A stretch of DNA of 64,000 nucleotides from assembly GCF_050948215.1 (NCBI RefSeq), contig NC_135165.1:8302001-8366000 (forward strand), written 5' to 3'. The stretch comes from Halictus rubicundus. Its lineage: Eukaryota; Arthropoda; Insecta; Hymenoptera; Halictidae. A program made the position numbers and the translations under genes. Shown here piece by piece: positions 1 through 10,499 of the stretch. The stretch's first letter is position 1. Every line of letters starts with the position of its first letter. The notes below the pieces were generated by a model. It saw only the letters and a list, made by a program, of their open reading frames with translations. It ran no database searches and was not told where the DNA came from.

Positions 1-2929
1 TATTACCAGGAAAGTCGGTTTCGTCGCCGGAAGATCTCCTCTTCGGCGACGTAACAACCAAGGCCACGCGACGAATCATCTTATGGAATGCAAAGTGGAT
101 ACGCGAGAATACATACAAGATCGTTAACGCGTTCGGTCTTCTAGCTTCAGGAGAGTCAGCATCGTCTCTCGCTAAAACTACGTTTAGTAATTACCATTCT
201 GAGCAACACTTAATGGGGGTTAATTGTCGGAGCCTGAAGTGATCGATTTTTCTGCGCCACCAGTCGCTTTGTGCCGGTCGTAAAAAGCGAAACGAAAGAA
301 TCTGCTTCGGCGATGACGCTCGCGGAACCGAGCCGAGCAGAGCAAAGCCGAGCGAGCGGATCGGAGCTGAGCGAGGCAGAGCTAAGAGCGGAATGGCTGT
401 TTCTCGAGTTCCTCTTCAGCCAGTGACGGCCTGACAAATCAAGCTGAAAATTGAATTCTGGGGGCGCCGCGCGCCGGTGGCCTTGCGCTTCGCCCTTTTC
501 CAAGGTGTGGGTGTCGGGACTTGCACGTGCAAGCCACGTTCACGGTTCTGGAGCCGAGGCGTGCGAGTGGGCGCCCCTTTACGATTGTTTCTCACCACCG
601 GCCGCGGTAGTCTTGCTCTCCTTTCGTTTCGCCGCTCCCTTCTTTCGACCATTAAATAATAAAATTCCCGTTGCTCGTCCTTCTTCCGTCCTGCTTCATC
701 TTGATTCCTAGACCACTTCCAACCTGGGGAAGATGTCTGCCGACCCTGACGGGATCCACCGTGTCTGTTCAAGTTTTCGGATGCTGCGAAAGGTCTACCT
801 TGCGATCGGTTTATGTCGACACGTGGGTGTTTCTGGCCGCAGTTGGGGTGCTAGTATGGCTTGGTAAATTGCTTTAGGCGATATTTGGTTGCTTTGGATT
901 TGGCGTTAGGGAAGTGCTTGGAGGGAGGAGCGTCTGAAGGGTTGCTGGAGCTTGCTTTAGGTGACCGAATAGGAATTGAGTCATCATATAAAACACTGCA
1001 TCTTACATCATTTTCGTGTCTGCTATTAGACCATAAAAACTCTCCCCATCTTCGAAATTGCTTGTACTTCACAGGATGTTTACAGCTGTTCGAGCAAAAT
1101 CTATCGAAACGGAAGACCCAGTTCTTTCCAGCCTGGTTTCTGCTGCTCGCATCTTCGGCCGCGTATTTGGTTCCCCTCGATCGAAATAGCTCGGATATCC
1201 CGAATGCTTCACGGCTCTTCCTTATATCGGGTTTCCATAAGCGATTCGCGTCGTTCCGAGGTCCGTCCAAAAATGCCGACCGCATTGTTCCCGGTTTAAT
1301 GGGAGTCCGGGGTCTTTCTAGCCATTAATCCGCCACTGTCGAGCTACGAACTCGTGCGCGGTCCGTGAAGCCCTTTTACGATTTCCTCCCACGGATTCGA
1401 GTGCGCTCGCTTTACGTTTTCTGCAACGCTTTTCTGCACGCCTCACGTGTGATCGTTCGCGTGACTCCCCCGGCCCGAGAGGCCTCTATCCTTCTCGCGT
1501 TTAGGCGAACCGGGATAGCGGTCTCCTTGTTGAACCGGCCGGTGTTTCCAGCCACTCTCTAACCCCGGGCTCGAAAGCACGTTCCTTATTCGCCCGCGCA
1601 CGGAGCGAAATAACGAGCAAACGACCAGCTCGGTCGTAACCCCGTGGTCAAGAGTGCAGTAACGTGTCTGCTCGCCTACCGCCTCTATGGAAATAGCGCC
1701 GCGAAAATGCGCGACCTCGCGCGCTCTTACTCCTATGCACGACGCGAAACTCCCGACCGAACGATTCGGATCGTTCCTACCGAGAATTCTATTTACGTCT
1801 GCTGGATCTATTCGAGGGCACGCTGGTTTTCGACACCTTCATTGCTGAACATTTCACTTTTCTTTTTTTTTTTTTATTCGGCAGCATCGAGAACGAATTA
1901 TCTAAGTATCGAAGGCTCACGCTTGGCTTTCATGGGTTACAGGGAAAACTTGATGGGTATATGAGTCGGACGTCTGATTTTAGGGGATGATGTGGACGAT
2001 GCACAAGGTGGACGACTTGGGAGCGGTCGTTTAAGGCTATTCACTGCTTCATTCATCGATTTTTTAATACATATTTTCAGTGGCACTTCTTCTAGACACA
2101 TTAGTTTTTACTATGATCTCCAATGAAATAGCTGTTCATTTGACCCCTTGCACTACGATTTATTTTACTGTTTCAGTGACTAGAACTTTTTTGTAATTCG
2201 TAATTTCCTAAAGAAGGAGAAAATTTATATCTATTGTATGCCTACATGTTCTTCAATAACTGTACATCAACAACGCTAAAATAGAATTTTATTTCGGTTT
2301 CGAGGAAATTAATAACATACATGTTTATTAGACTCTGCTCAGAATCTTCATCACGAGTATGACTCGATATTGTCAGGCAAATGTCGGTTTTGATATTCTG
2401 GGTTGAAGCAAACCCCAGGCTCCATCTTCGAAGGGTTAACAATTGCAAAGAAAATTTGCTGATTTAGGAAGATGAGCATCTGACGTTTATTAGGGTCGAT
2501 GTGGATAATGTAATGCACAAGGTGGAGTACAAAAAAGGGGTTGATTTTTAATGGCTACAAAGAAATCTTGGTTTACCAAGGACCAATGCTTGTTTTGTCT
2601 TAGTTTCGTATTAGTATCCTAAGATTGATTTGTCTACACCAATACCGATTGATCTTTGTACGAGCCTGGGTTGATGATAGCAGGAGCCAGTGACTTGAAG
2701 TCAACGCGAGTAACAAGTACGCGAGCGAGGCATTGCCATGGGAACCGATATCGATTGTTGAGAGGGGCAAGCCGCTTCGGCAAGTGTCGGCAACCGATTC
2801 GCGCATTGTTTTTTCGGTTTGAGATTTCCCTTCGCGGGCCAACACCAAGTAACTCGATCCAACGGGACGATCGCATACCTTCGATTTTCCGAAATATTCG
2901 GCACTACTCACGGAACAAATCTGTCCTCT
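1..2929. other. Non-coding stretch, no gene seen
   Basis: GC- and CpG-rich to about 1.8 kb, then AT-rich. Open frames here are short, occur in several frames at once and lack good splice borders. A similar GATGTGGAYRATG..ATGCACAAGGTGGA phrase at 1,987 and 2,498 hints at an old duplication about 510 bp apart. Confidence 0.4.
325..390. repeat. GAGC-rich short repeat
   Basis: Repeated GAGCCGAGC/GAGCAGAGC-like units. A similar GAGCC tract occurs at 11,060-11,085. Confidence 0.5.
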
Positions 2930-3560
2930 CACTATTTTACAAAACTTTTGAAGCTTCTCTGCGGCTCCATAACTTAATAGAAGATTACCAACACTCAAGG
3001 TCAATAAGATCTTTTCAAAGAATACGTAATTATCAAGAATCCACTGGACTAATAAAATTAACTAGGGCTGCACAGATGTCGTACTACACTGATTTCTCTA
3101 TACTTGTCGCCAAGGCCTAGATGATAAAAGTCGCGGAATTATCCTCACTGCCGCAGAGTATACCTCGTGAGGAGCCAGGAAACTCGAGAGGCCTCGGACG
3201 CCGAGGAGTGTAAACATAAGACGGCTCGGGTATGTCTCCTGGACGATACACACCGCTGGCAAGACTCGTATTGTTGACATATATCGAGAATTCACTGTAC
3301 TTCCTTTACTAAAGATCCTGAAGCTGCTCTCGGTTCCTGAAATCCAAGATCAATGAGATCTTTTCAATACCTCAACAAGATCTGGCGTAATAAATTCATC
3401 TGGGCTTGCAAATAATTCGCCCTATGTTTCTATCGCTTACAGTCATCAATTTCCACTATTTTCTAAAAATCCCGAAGCTCCTCCAAATGCGACACTCTTC
3501 ATAGAAATCGGAAAACTCGGAACACCACCGGAACCTCTTCACGGAAACCTATAAATTCAT
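2930..3560. repeat. Old degenerate tandem duplication
   Basis: Three stretches (from about 2,930, 3,300 and 3,455) share the order CACTATTTT / GAAGCT / GATCAATGAGATCTTTTCA-like words. Strongly diverged. Confidence 0.35.
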
Positions 3561-3764
3561 GATCAACGCTATTCCAGGGGTTAGCACGCTGAACCGGGTG
3601 TGCAATTAATTCGCGCAGTGGCTCAGCAGGTCCGCCGTCATAAAGGGGGATGAAAAATCCTCAATTCATTACTCGGCGGAACCCTCGAGTGCTTTTCCAC
3701 CCCTCGAGAAGAAATCAATTCAGCGAACGGAATAAAAGATAAGACCCGAGATCGAGATCGAGAG

Positions 3765-3767
<3 letters not shown>

Positions 3768-3819
<52 letters not shown>
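3768..3819. repeat. (GA)n microsatellite
   Basis: About 26 GA units inside a longer purine-rich stretch (3,720-4,110) with several shorter GA and GGGAGA runs. Confidence 0.9.
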
Positions 3820-3826
<7 letters not shown>

Positions 3827-4794
3827 CGAGACGAGAAGCGAAAGAACGTGATCGAACCGTGAAAGAGAGAGGGAAAAAGAGAGAGGGGGCATGCACCCGG
3901 CTAATGTATCAATCATTCTGTTTGCGTAACCTCTGACACGCGTTTCTTGAACGCGCATAAACATACGCACACAATCGAGAGATGGCTGAGCGAATGCTAA
4001 AGCAAGAGAGCCCGAGCGGAACGCGAGAACAAGAGAAGGAGAGGCGAAGGAGAGAGGGTGAGAAAGGGAGAGAGAGAAAGAGAGAGAGAGGAGCACGAAC
4101 CCTCCCGAATCAATAAGCCTATGCCCTCCAGACCTCCTTGTCCAACCATAAGAGCCTTTCTCTCTCTCTCTCGGTTTGACCCTCTCTTAGCCCCTCTTTA
4201 GTCTTCCCGCGCCCCTCTATCTTCCAGCACCTCTCCACGCCTTTTCAAACCGCTGTTTCCTCTTTCTCTCGAATGCTTACCTTTCTTCCACCGCGTCGGA
4301 GCTGCCTTTCCCCCTTTCTCGGCAACAAGGTGGAGAAGTTCGACACCTCCATGGCCGACCATCGCCAGCCGACGTTTTTTCGGGGTAACACGGGAGCCGA
4401 CGCTCGCCTCGAGAAAGGATCCTCTTGAAAATATGGGCTCGAGCCCATTTTACCAAGACGTGTGCTGTTCGACGCGTTGCGTGCAGCGTTCGCTTCTGCT
4501 ACTGTCTGCACAGTTGAAATATTCTATTAACCCATTTGCATCACCAACGCACATATGCGCGCAATTTGCCAGAGCACCACAGGGTATAGGCATTCAAAAT
4601 GCGAGTGGTCGGTGAGCGTGAACAGATTTTGTTCATTCTGCGTAAAGTAACGTTGAATCGAAAAATATTTTGGTGCTGAGGGCGGATTTTTCACTTTTCC
4701 GTGCGATGCAAATGTGTGGCCGGTGGACGCTTTTGGAAATTTTATGGAAGCCATAGCTAGAACTACTTTGATTCTTTGCAGTAATATTCGGCTA

Positions 4795-4985
4795 CTTTTG
4801 AAAGGACGATAAGTTTTTTGATATTGAACCGATTTGGAATTTTTTTGAGATCTTAGAAGAATTAGTTTACTACATGACGTGGAAAAAAATTTGGAGAAAG
4901 TTGCAATTGGTCAGAATTACAGTGGACAAAAAGTTGTTGTTTACCACTTTTTTATGTGGCCCTATACTGAAAATTTAAAAAACAC
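4795..4985 (+). repeat. Dispersed repeat related to the 50,050 element
   Basis: The stretch from GAAGAATTAGTTTACTACAT to ACTGAAAATTTAAAAAACAC aligns along its length with 50190-50340 and is clearly homologous, though diverged. A TTAACCCATTTGC terminus lies upstream at 4,528. Confidence 0.45.
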
Positions 4986-5569
4986 GGTTTATATTAAATA
5001 AGTATTGAGTTGCGCGTCTAAGAAATGAATTCATTGAACAACTTCCTACGATTGTAGCTTTATGATGATCGTGAATTAAACAATTTGGTAGCTAGTGTGA
5101 ATGAATATGAGAAAGAACGAAAAGACGAAAATAAGAAGCAGCCCGATGCATTGTGCTCGTTGCCCGTGCAGCAGCGTGGCTCGTTTGTTTCGCCAAACGA
5201 AAAGAATTCTTTCGCTCGAAATCTCTTTCCAAGAAATCGATGGCGAATGCCAGGGGAACGGGACGGACGGATAATGAGACAGAAAATAGGAGCAACAGTG
5301 AAAAATCGTTCAATCTGCGCGAGGGGATCGGTGCGAGCCGAAATCCGCGAAAAAAATCGGCGGAGCAACCGATGGGGTGGCGCGATACGCGGAGAAACGA
5401 ATATGCTTCGGTTCGGTCCGAAAGGTGAGGCGCGTTCGCCATTCATTAAAGTCTTCCACGGCCTTATCGGATCTCTCTTACCGCAATGAAGGCTTTTGCT
5501 CGGCTACGCCGAGGTGTTACAGTTCACGTTTAATTAGGGGCAACGCGCCGGAATGAATAAGTTAATTAA

Positions 5570-5591
5570 ACGGCCGCCGCCGCCGCCGCCG
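5570..5591. repeat. (CCG)n tract
   Basis: Seven CCG units after GTTAATTAAACGG. Confidence 0.7.
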
Positions 5592-5876
5592 CACCGCTGA
5601 GCGCTCGCGATTACGAAACGCGAAAAAATAATGGACGTTTGTGCTGGAGCAATTCGCACGCTCGCCAGACCATTTCAATTTATATTTGAACAACGATTAC
5701 AGCCTAGCCTGGCTTGGATTCGTGGCACTGGAAAGCTGGCACTGGAAAGTATACACTGCGATTCTTGGCTAGAACAAATTCGAAAGGTGACTTGAGAAAT
5801 TATCACTGGAAGTAACGAACGCGATCTATCCGTCTATCTAATGTACCCAGTGTTTTGATAAATTTCAATTTTTTGT

Positions 5877-6075
5877 AGCACGTCTGAACCAACCCCTAAA
5901 ATTAAACATCAAAGACTCAAGCTTGCCTATCTTGATTTATAACTAATAGACGTCAACCATTTTCATGTGGTTAACCTTGTACAGAAGTACGTCTGAATCA
6001 ATCCCTAATATTGAACGTCGGAGAATTAAATCTACCATGTCTGTTTCATAACTAGAATTTTATGCATATATGGCA
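5877..6075. repeat. 109-bp tandem duplication
   Basis: ACGTCTGAACCAACCCCTAA at 5,880 and ACGTCTGAATCAATCCCTAA at 5,989 begin two similar stretches. Confidence 0.6.
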
Positions 6076-6342
6076 AAAACGAGTCGGTGCAATTTAATAC
6101 AGTCTGAGTACGTCGATATATTTATTTCCATTTATTAAGATCATTAAAGAAAAGAAAGACATTTTAATCCGTCTTTTGCTCCTTGCAACTGATCCAAACC
6201 AATTTTAATACACTCTTGTACCATTACAAAGTATCATTACGAAGTAAGTTTCGAAAATTTAATAAACAACTTCATCCATGACTGTAACAATTGTGCTTTA
6301 TATGATCCTCTTTCCAAACTAGAATTGATGAGAGCCGAAAAC

Positions 6343-6545
6343 CAACGAACATAAATAGCAAGATAAAGTTGTCCAGACTAATCTAACTGTCCTTTGCATA
6401 GCCAACAGAAATATCCACTTCTTGAGCTTTAATTTATTATGAAATGAATAAGTCAACGAGCACAAGTAGTTAGAACGAAGCTGTCTAAACGTATCTAAAC
6501 ATTGCCCACTGTACGACCATTAGAAACATCCTCTTCCTGCAGTTA
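6343..6545. repeat. 110-bp tandem duplication
   Basis: CAACGAACATAAATAGCAAG (6,343) and CAACGAGCACAAGTAGTTAG (6,453) begin homologous stretches. Both later share an AGAAAYATCC word. Confidence 0.58.
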
Positions 6546-8006
6546 CATTGACGAGCGTCAAAAACCAGTGGATCAGAATTATCCAGAAGAATTTGCGGAG
6601 CAAATCGGTTCTCCTCGAGTCCTCGGGAAGAATGCGGCACACTGTAGCTCCCAGTATCGAGACCAGGTTTCGAGAGTCTCGAAACAGGAGTCACACGCGT
6701 TCCTTCGTCGGCGTGACAGCCGGACGGACGTGAAGCGTTTTGTTATTCAAATCGGGGCAAAGCGAAACCACGCGCGATATCTTTCCCGATATCGGCCGGT
6801 CCCATCTAGTCCACTGTTATTTTTGCCACCGGTCTGTGAGCGTCTGTACACCAAACCGGCCGATGCTCTACCGATCGCCGAGGTAAGTAGCCACCGTAAA
6901 CCGTGGATCAATAGATCCTATCGGCGTGCGAGAGGAACGAGGTAACCAAGGAGAATCGAACAACTTACGATTGTTCCTCCTGGAAACCGGGTGGGAGAAA
7001 GGGAGAACCTACTTCCCTGGCACCATAAGGGAGCATTTCTGAAACTGGATGGAAAATTAATTCGGTAGACGGTTTTCCCGGAGACAGACGTGACGATCTT
7101 TCTGATCTTGATGTGGATTTCCGTGTTTCTTTTGGGGGGCCGTGGTGAATTTAAATGAACCACAGTAGCGATTAATTCTCTATCGTTCGCTCGAGGCATT
7201 GCCTGTTCTTTATCTTACAAAATGTATAATGTAGAATATCTTATTTCAAAGTATGGTGTTTGCTTTACTTCAAGTCCAGTTTATTTTTACGTTAGAGTCG
7301 ACATTCTCATTTTGAAGAATATGAGTTTAATGTTATTCCAGTCTGCACGAGGTACGTCAGGGTCTCCTGATTTTCACACACTCTAGAATAAGGAATCATA
7401 ATTTTCATAGAAACAGTACAATCTACACTACGATAGTGTTACTATGTAATAATTATTCGGCGCATCCGATTAAACATTTTGCTCCATTAATTAATACGAA
7501 AATACACTGCTATTACACACGTGGTTAACGACGACAGCATACTAGAACTAGACAAGGACGCGTCACGATAAGGACGACACACGCGAATTAACGCTAAACT
7601 ACAATTAACGGGCAAGTCGACAAGTTAGGTACCATTATCTATCAATTCGTACTGCGTTATAAGAAACACAGAATTAGTACAAATCGAATGAAATTGCTAC
7701 AAATCGCAACGTTCGCTCCGCGTTATAGGAGGGTTTACCGTACACCGTTCCATCGATTCTGCTTATAGTTTTCTGGAGATAATCTATTCGTCAAACGACG
7801 AGCCCACGTACCCACACTTAATTGATACCTTTCTAAGCGGCGAGCGTCGACGCAGCCAATTAAACTCGCAGCGTCTCCGCGAAATTCTCGGGAGCTTATT
7901 AACTACGTGCCCGATACGAGGTATGTCGATAGCGAGTGTGTGCGGTGCGCGCACGTGCGATCTTACCCCTGTAAACATCATCCGAAACAAGATCGCGGAA
8001 TGTAAA

Positions 8007-8135
8007 GTACAGAGAGAAAGAGCGGTGAAGAAAGAGAGAAAGAAAGGAACGATGTACCTGGAGGTAAAGAAGAGAGAAAGAGAGAGGAGGAGGAGGAGGA
8101 GGAGGGGGAGGAGGGGAGGGGAGGGGGAAGAGAGG
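8007..8135. repeat. Purine-rich tract with (GAG)n
   Basis: Almost pure A/G on the plus strand, including a GAG/GGA core at 8,085-8,130. Confidence 0.75.
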
Positions 8136-8299
8136 AACGGGCTGGTCCGTTCTCTCTGGATCCGATGGATCTCGTCCTCCCGGGTTCTTTCTCGGGATTT
8201 TTCTCGTCGGCGAGGGCACACACCGTGTGTCGACCCGGCCGTAGCCGACGACAGTGATGGACGCCCGTGCGGTTTGCTTCTCTATCACCGTGCTCGACG

Positions 8300-8385
8300 A
8301 TGGCCGCCGAAGACGAAGAAGAAGACGACCACGACGACAGGCCCTGGACGGTGTGGAGCAGAAGAGAAGAGGATCCTCTCAGAAG
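8300..8385 (+). CDS. Candidate acidic first coding exon of an unknown gene
   Basis: An ATG with near-ideal context (CGACGATGGCCGCC) opens 28 codons that start Met-Ala-Ala, run through a block of Glu/Asp/His, and end with Trp, Arg and Glu residues at the donor AGAAG/GTAGGA. Without splicing, the next codons are AGG TAG. It lies in a GC-rich, CpG-rich block (about 7.9-8.5 kb) with promoter-like character. An upstream ATG at 8257 in another frame reaches the same donor in phase 0, so either frame could be the coding one. No continuing exon could be assigned in the window; a long first intron is possible. The product is not recognised. Confidence 0.27.
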
Positions 8386-8627
8386 GTAGGAGGAGTTCGA
8401 CTCGCGGGTACGACGAACCAGATTGTGTGCACGAGGTACACGTCAGTCGTACTAACGACTACCCCGGCCCGTCGGAGGGACGGAGAGCACCGGTGATGTT
8501 TTATTTAGTACGTCGGATTCTTAAAAATGCCCAACGCAACCACCGACATACCTCTCCCGCTTAGGCAGCCAGATCTTTTTGATCCGAGCGCGTTCTACAC
8601 CGAGGTTCAAGGAAACCCGCCCCTCCT

Positions 8628-8662
8628 CTCTCTCTCTCTATCTCTCTCTCTCTCTCTCTCTC
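8628..8662. repeat. (TC)n microsatellite
   Basis: About 17 TC units with one interruption. Confidence 0.88.
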
Positions 8663-9139
8663 CCTTTCTCTCTCCTTTCACTCTACCTTCGGTGCCTGCG
8701 TGCCCCCCTTTCGCGGTTTTCTTCCCGTTTCTTTGTCGGGAGCCCTGCTCGCCGCGCGCTTAATTGAATCGCGTGTCTTAGCGGGGATGCTGCTCGCTTC
8801 GACGCTATACCGAGTGCTCGGCGAATCTGCCGAAAATTATGACAACGGTTTTAAGGAGTCCATACAAATTGGGGGGGCATCGGGTGCTGTGGACACTGTG
8901 GTAATGCTGGGATACCATTTTTTTTAATGGGAAAATGATAAAGTGTGAAATAGTATATCCATTGGCACCAGTTACAGTGTTTTATAACAGATTAATCTGA
9001 TCGAATTATTATTAACTTATGCTTAACATCTTAATTTATTCCAAACGGTGACAGCACTAAAACTGTTACTGTACGTTCTCAAACAGTTTAAACATCTAGT
9101 CTGGCAAAATTGTGTTCTCGCCCATCGTCGCAATTCACA

Positions 9140-9280
9140 ATGTCCGACACCTTCTATACCTCATTGAAATGTACCTCTTGTACCACTGAAATTTTGTACA
9201 ATTTGTTGTCCGACAAGATAACTACCATTGCACCACCAATCCAATCCTACAACAATTTCACCCAGCACCAAAACAAGCAG
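9140..9280 (+). CDS. Weak candidate exon (47 codons)
   Basis: An ATG with A at -3 opens 47 codons rich in Thr, Ser, Asn and Gln and ends at CAG/GTAGGC in phase 0. The reading frame continues past the donor to a stop near 9,350. I see no matching acceptor or partner exon, and the product is not recognised. It may be fortuitous. Confidence 0.17.
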
Positions 9281-9495
9281 GTAGGCGTGTCTCTTAATCC
9301 CAGAGCGATGGTGGGGACACTCAACCAATCAGACTATCCCAACGTCGCCTAACCGACTCGTCAAATCCACACAGTACTATTCTTCGAGTGAGGACGCGTT
9401 TCAGGCAATGTCCTAGCTAAGTGTGCTTACAATTTCCTGAAGAGGTGCGCGTTGAAAATGCAAATTCCGGTTGTCGGTCGAGTGGCCGCCGTGTC

Positions 9496-9583
9496 ACACA
9501 AGCAAGGCAAGGCAAGGCAAAGCAAGACGAGACAAGACAAGACAAGACAAGGTAAGGCCAAGGCAAGGCACGGCACGGCAGGC
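9496..9583. repeat. Pentanucleotide tract (AAGGC/AAGAC)
   Basis: About seventeen units of AAGGC, AAGAC or ACGGC in 5-bp register within a GC-rich block. Confidence 0.75.
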
Positions 9584-10113
9584 GTCGGTTGATCGAACGT
9601 GCCACGGCATTTGTTGCCCTCGCTTAAGGCCCCGGATAAAATCTTCGTGCTACCCTCTGCGCCGCGGTGTCCCATAATCTCCCATAAACGAGCCTGGCCG
9701 CCGTGACAGGCACCCTTTACCGTCTGCGCCGCGCCGGCATAAAATCCTAATCAACGACACGGAGAAAAAGACACCGGGACCTGTCGCTCTTCCTCTTCGT
9801 CCCGTCTTTCTTTTCGATCGACGCGCACGCTGCTGCTTTGCTCTCTCCTCTCCCGAGGGCGAGATAGTCGAGAGAGGAGGACCGAGTCCTGCGGAGACCA
9901 ACGAATAATTCGAGGACCACCCATCCAACGTTCCACCGATCCACGGCAAAAAGCCTCGGATGGAAATACCCGACAACGGCGATTTGTCTGCCGTGGAAAG
10001 CCGCGTGAAGTCGAACTCGACCTCGCAGAAGCCCCCGCGTCGCTGGCAGCGCTGGCATACCCGCGGATTTTCGATCCAGCTCCTTGTTACAACGTGCGAG
10101 CAAAGATCACTGG

Positions 10114-10165
10114 TAGACTGCGGATTTTTATACAGAATAACAATTGCTGTAATCGCACAAATTGC
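10114..10165 (+). repeat. Family A left end (fragment)
   Basis: TAGACTGCGGATTTTTATAC continues with AGAATAACAATTG, matching the left arm. No convincing right end follows. Confidence 0.45.
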
Positions 10166-10302
10166 AATTTTCCATGTAGTGAACTAATTTTTCCAACTTC
10201 TCAAAAAATCGTATGGTCCTATATGAAAATAGTTATTGTCTTATTAAGAGTGTCCGGATATTAATAAGAGTCACCTTCCATTTCCAGTAATTGAAGTAGA
10301 AC

Positions 10303-10491
10303 ATGTTTATTCTGCTTGAAGAAACGGACAGCCTTCGAGCCGCAGAATCGGTTCGTCGTCCAAGACCAAGGCTATTCCAACAGATCCCCATCGATCCAAA
10401 TGAAGACTTGCCCAGAACCGATCATCTCGTTTCCACAACTCCGGGTGAAATAAAAATATCCGGTTCGATCGTGGCGAAGAAGTGCCGGTAA
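10303..10491 (+). CDS. Small ORF or exon of 62 codons, unknown
   Basis: The ORF has protein-like codon use and composition: Glu/Asp near the start, an Arg-Pro-Arg-Pro group, a Pro/Asp-rich middle and a basic end before TAA. A stop codon two codons upstream of the ATG fixes the start. An internal acceptor-like AG near 10,330 means it could instead be a terminal exon. It lies just after a family A transposon end at 10,114. The product is not recognised. Confidence 0.22.
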   Translation: MFILLEETDSLRAAESVRRPRPRLFQQIPIDPNEDLPRTDHLVSTTPGEIKISGSIVAKKCR

Positions 10492-10499
10492 TAAGATAC

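Larger units (their letters stand above)
4990..7980. other. Non-coding stretch
   Basis: Apart from the two 110-bp duplications and the CCG tract, I see no supportable gene. A perfect donor-like GCCGAG/GTAAGT at 6,880 in a CpG-rich block could end an untranslated exon, but nothing else supports it. Confidence 0.35.

Noticed and set aside
8224..8767. Other ORFs across the GA/TC tracts at 7.8-8.8 kb
   Set aside because: Poly-Arg/Glu/Ser/Leu runs are forced by the simple repeats.
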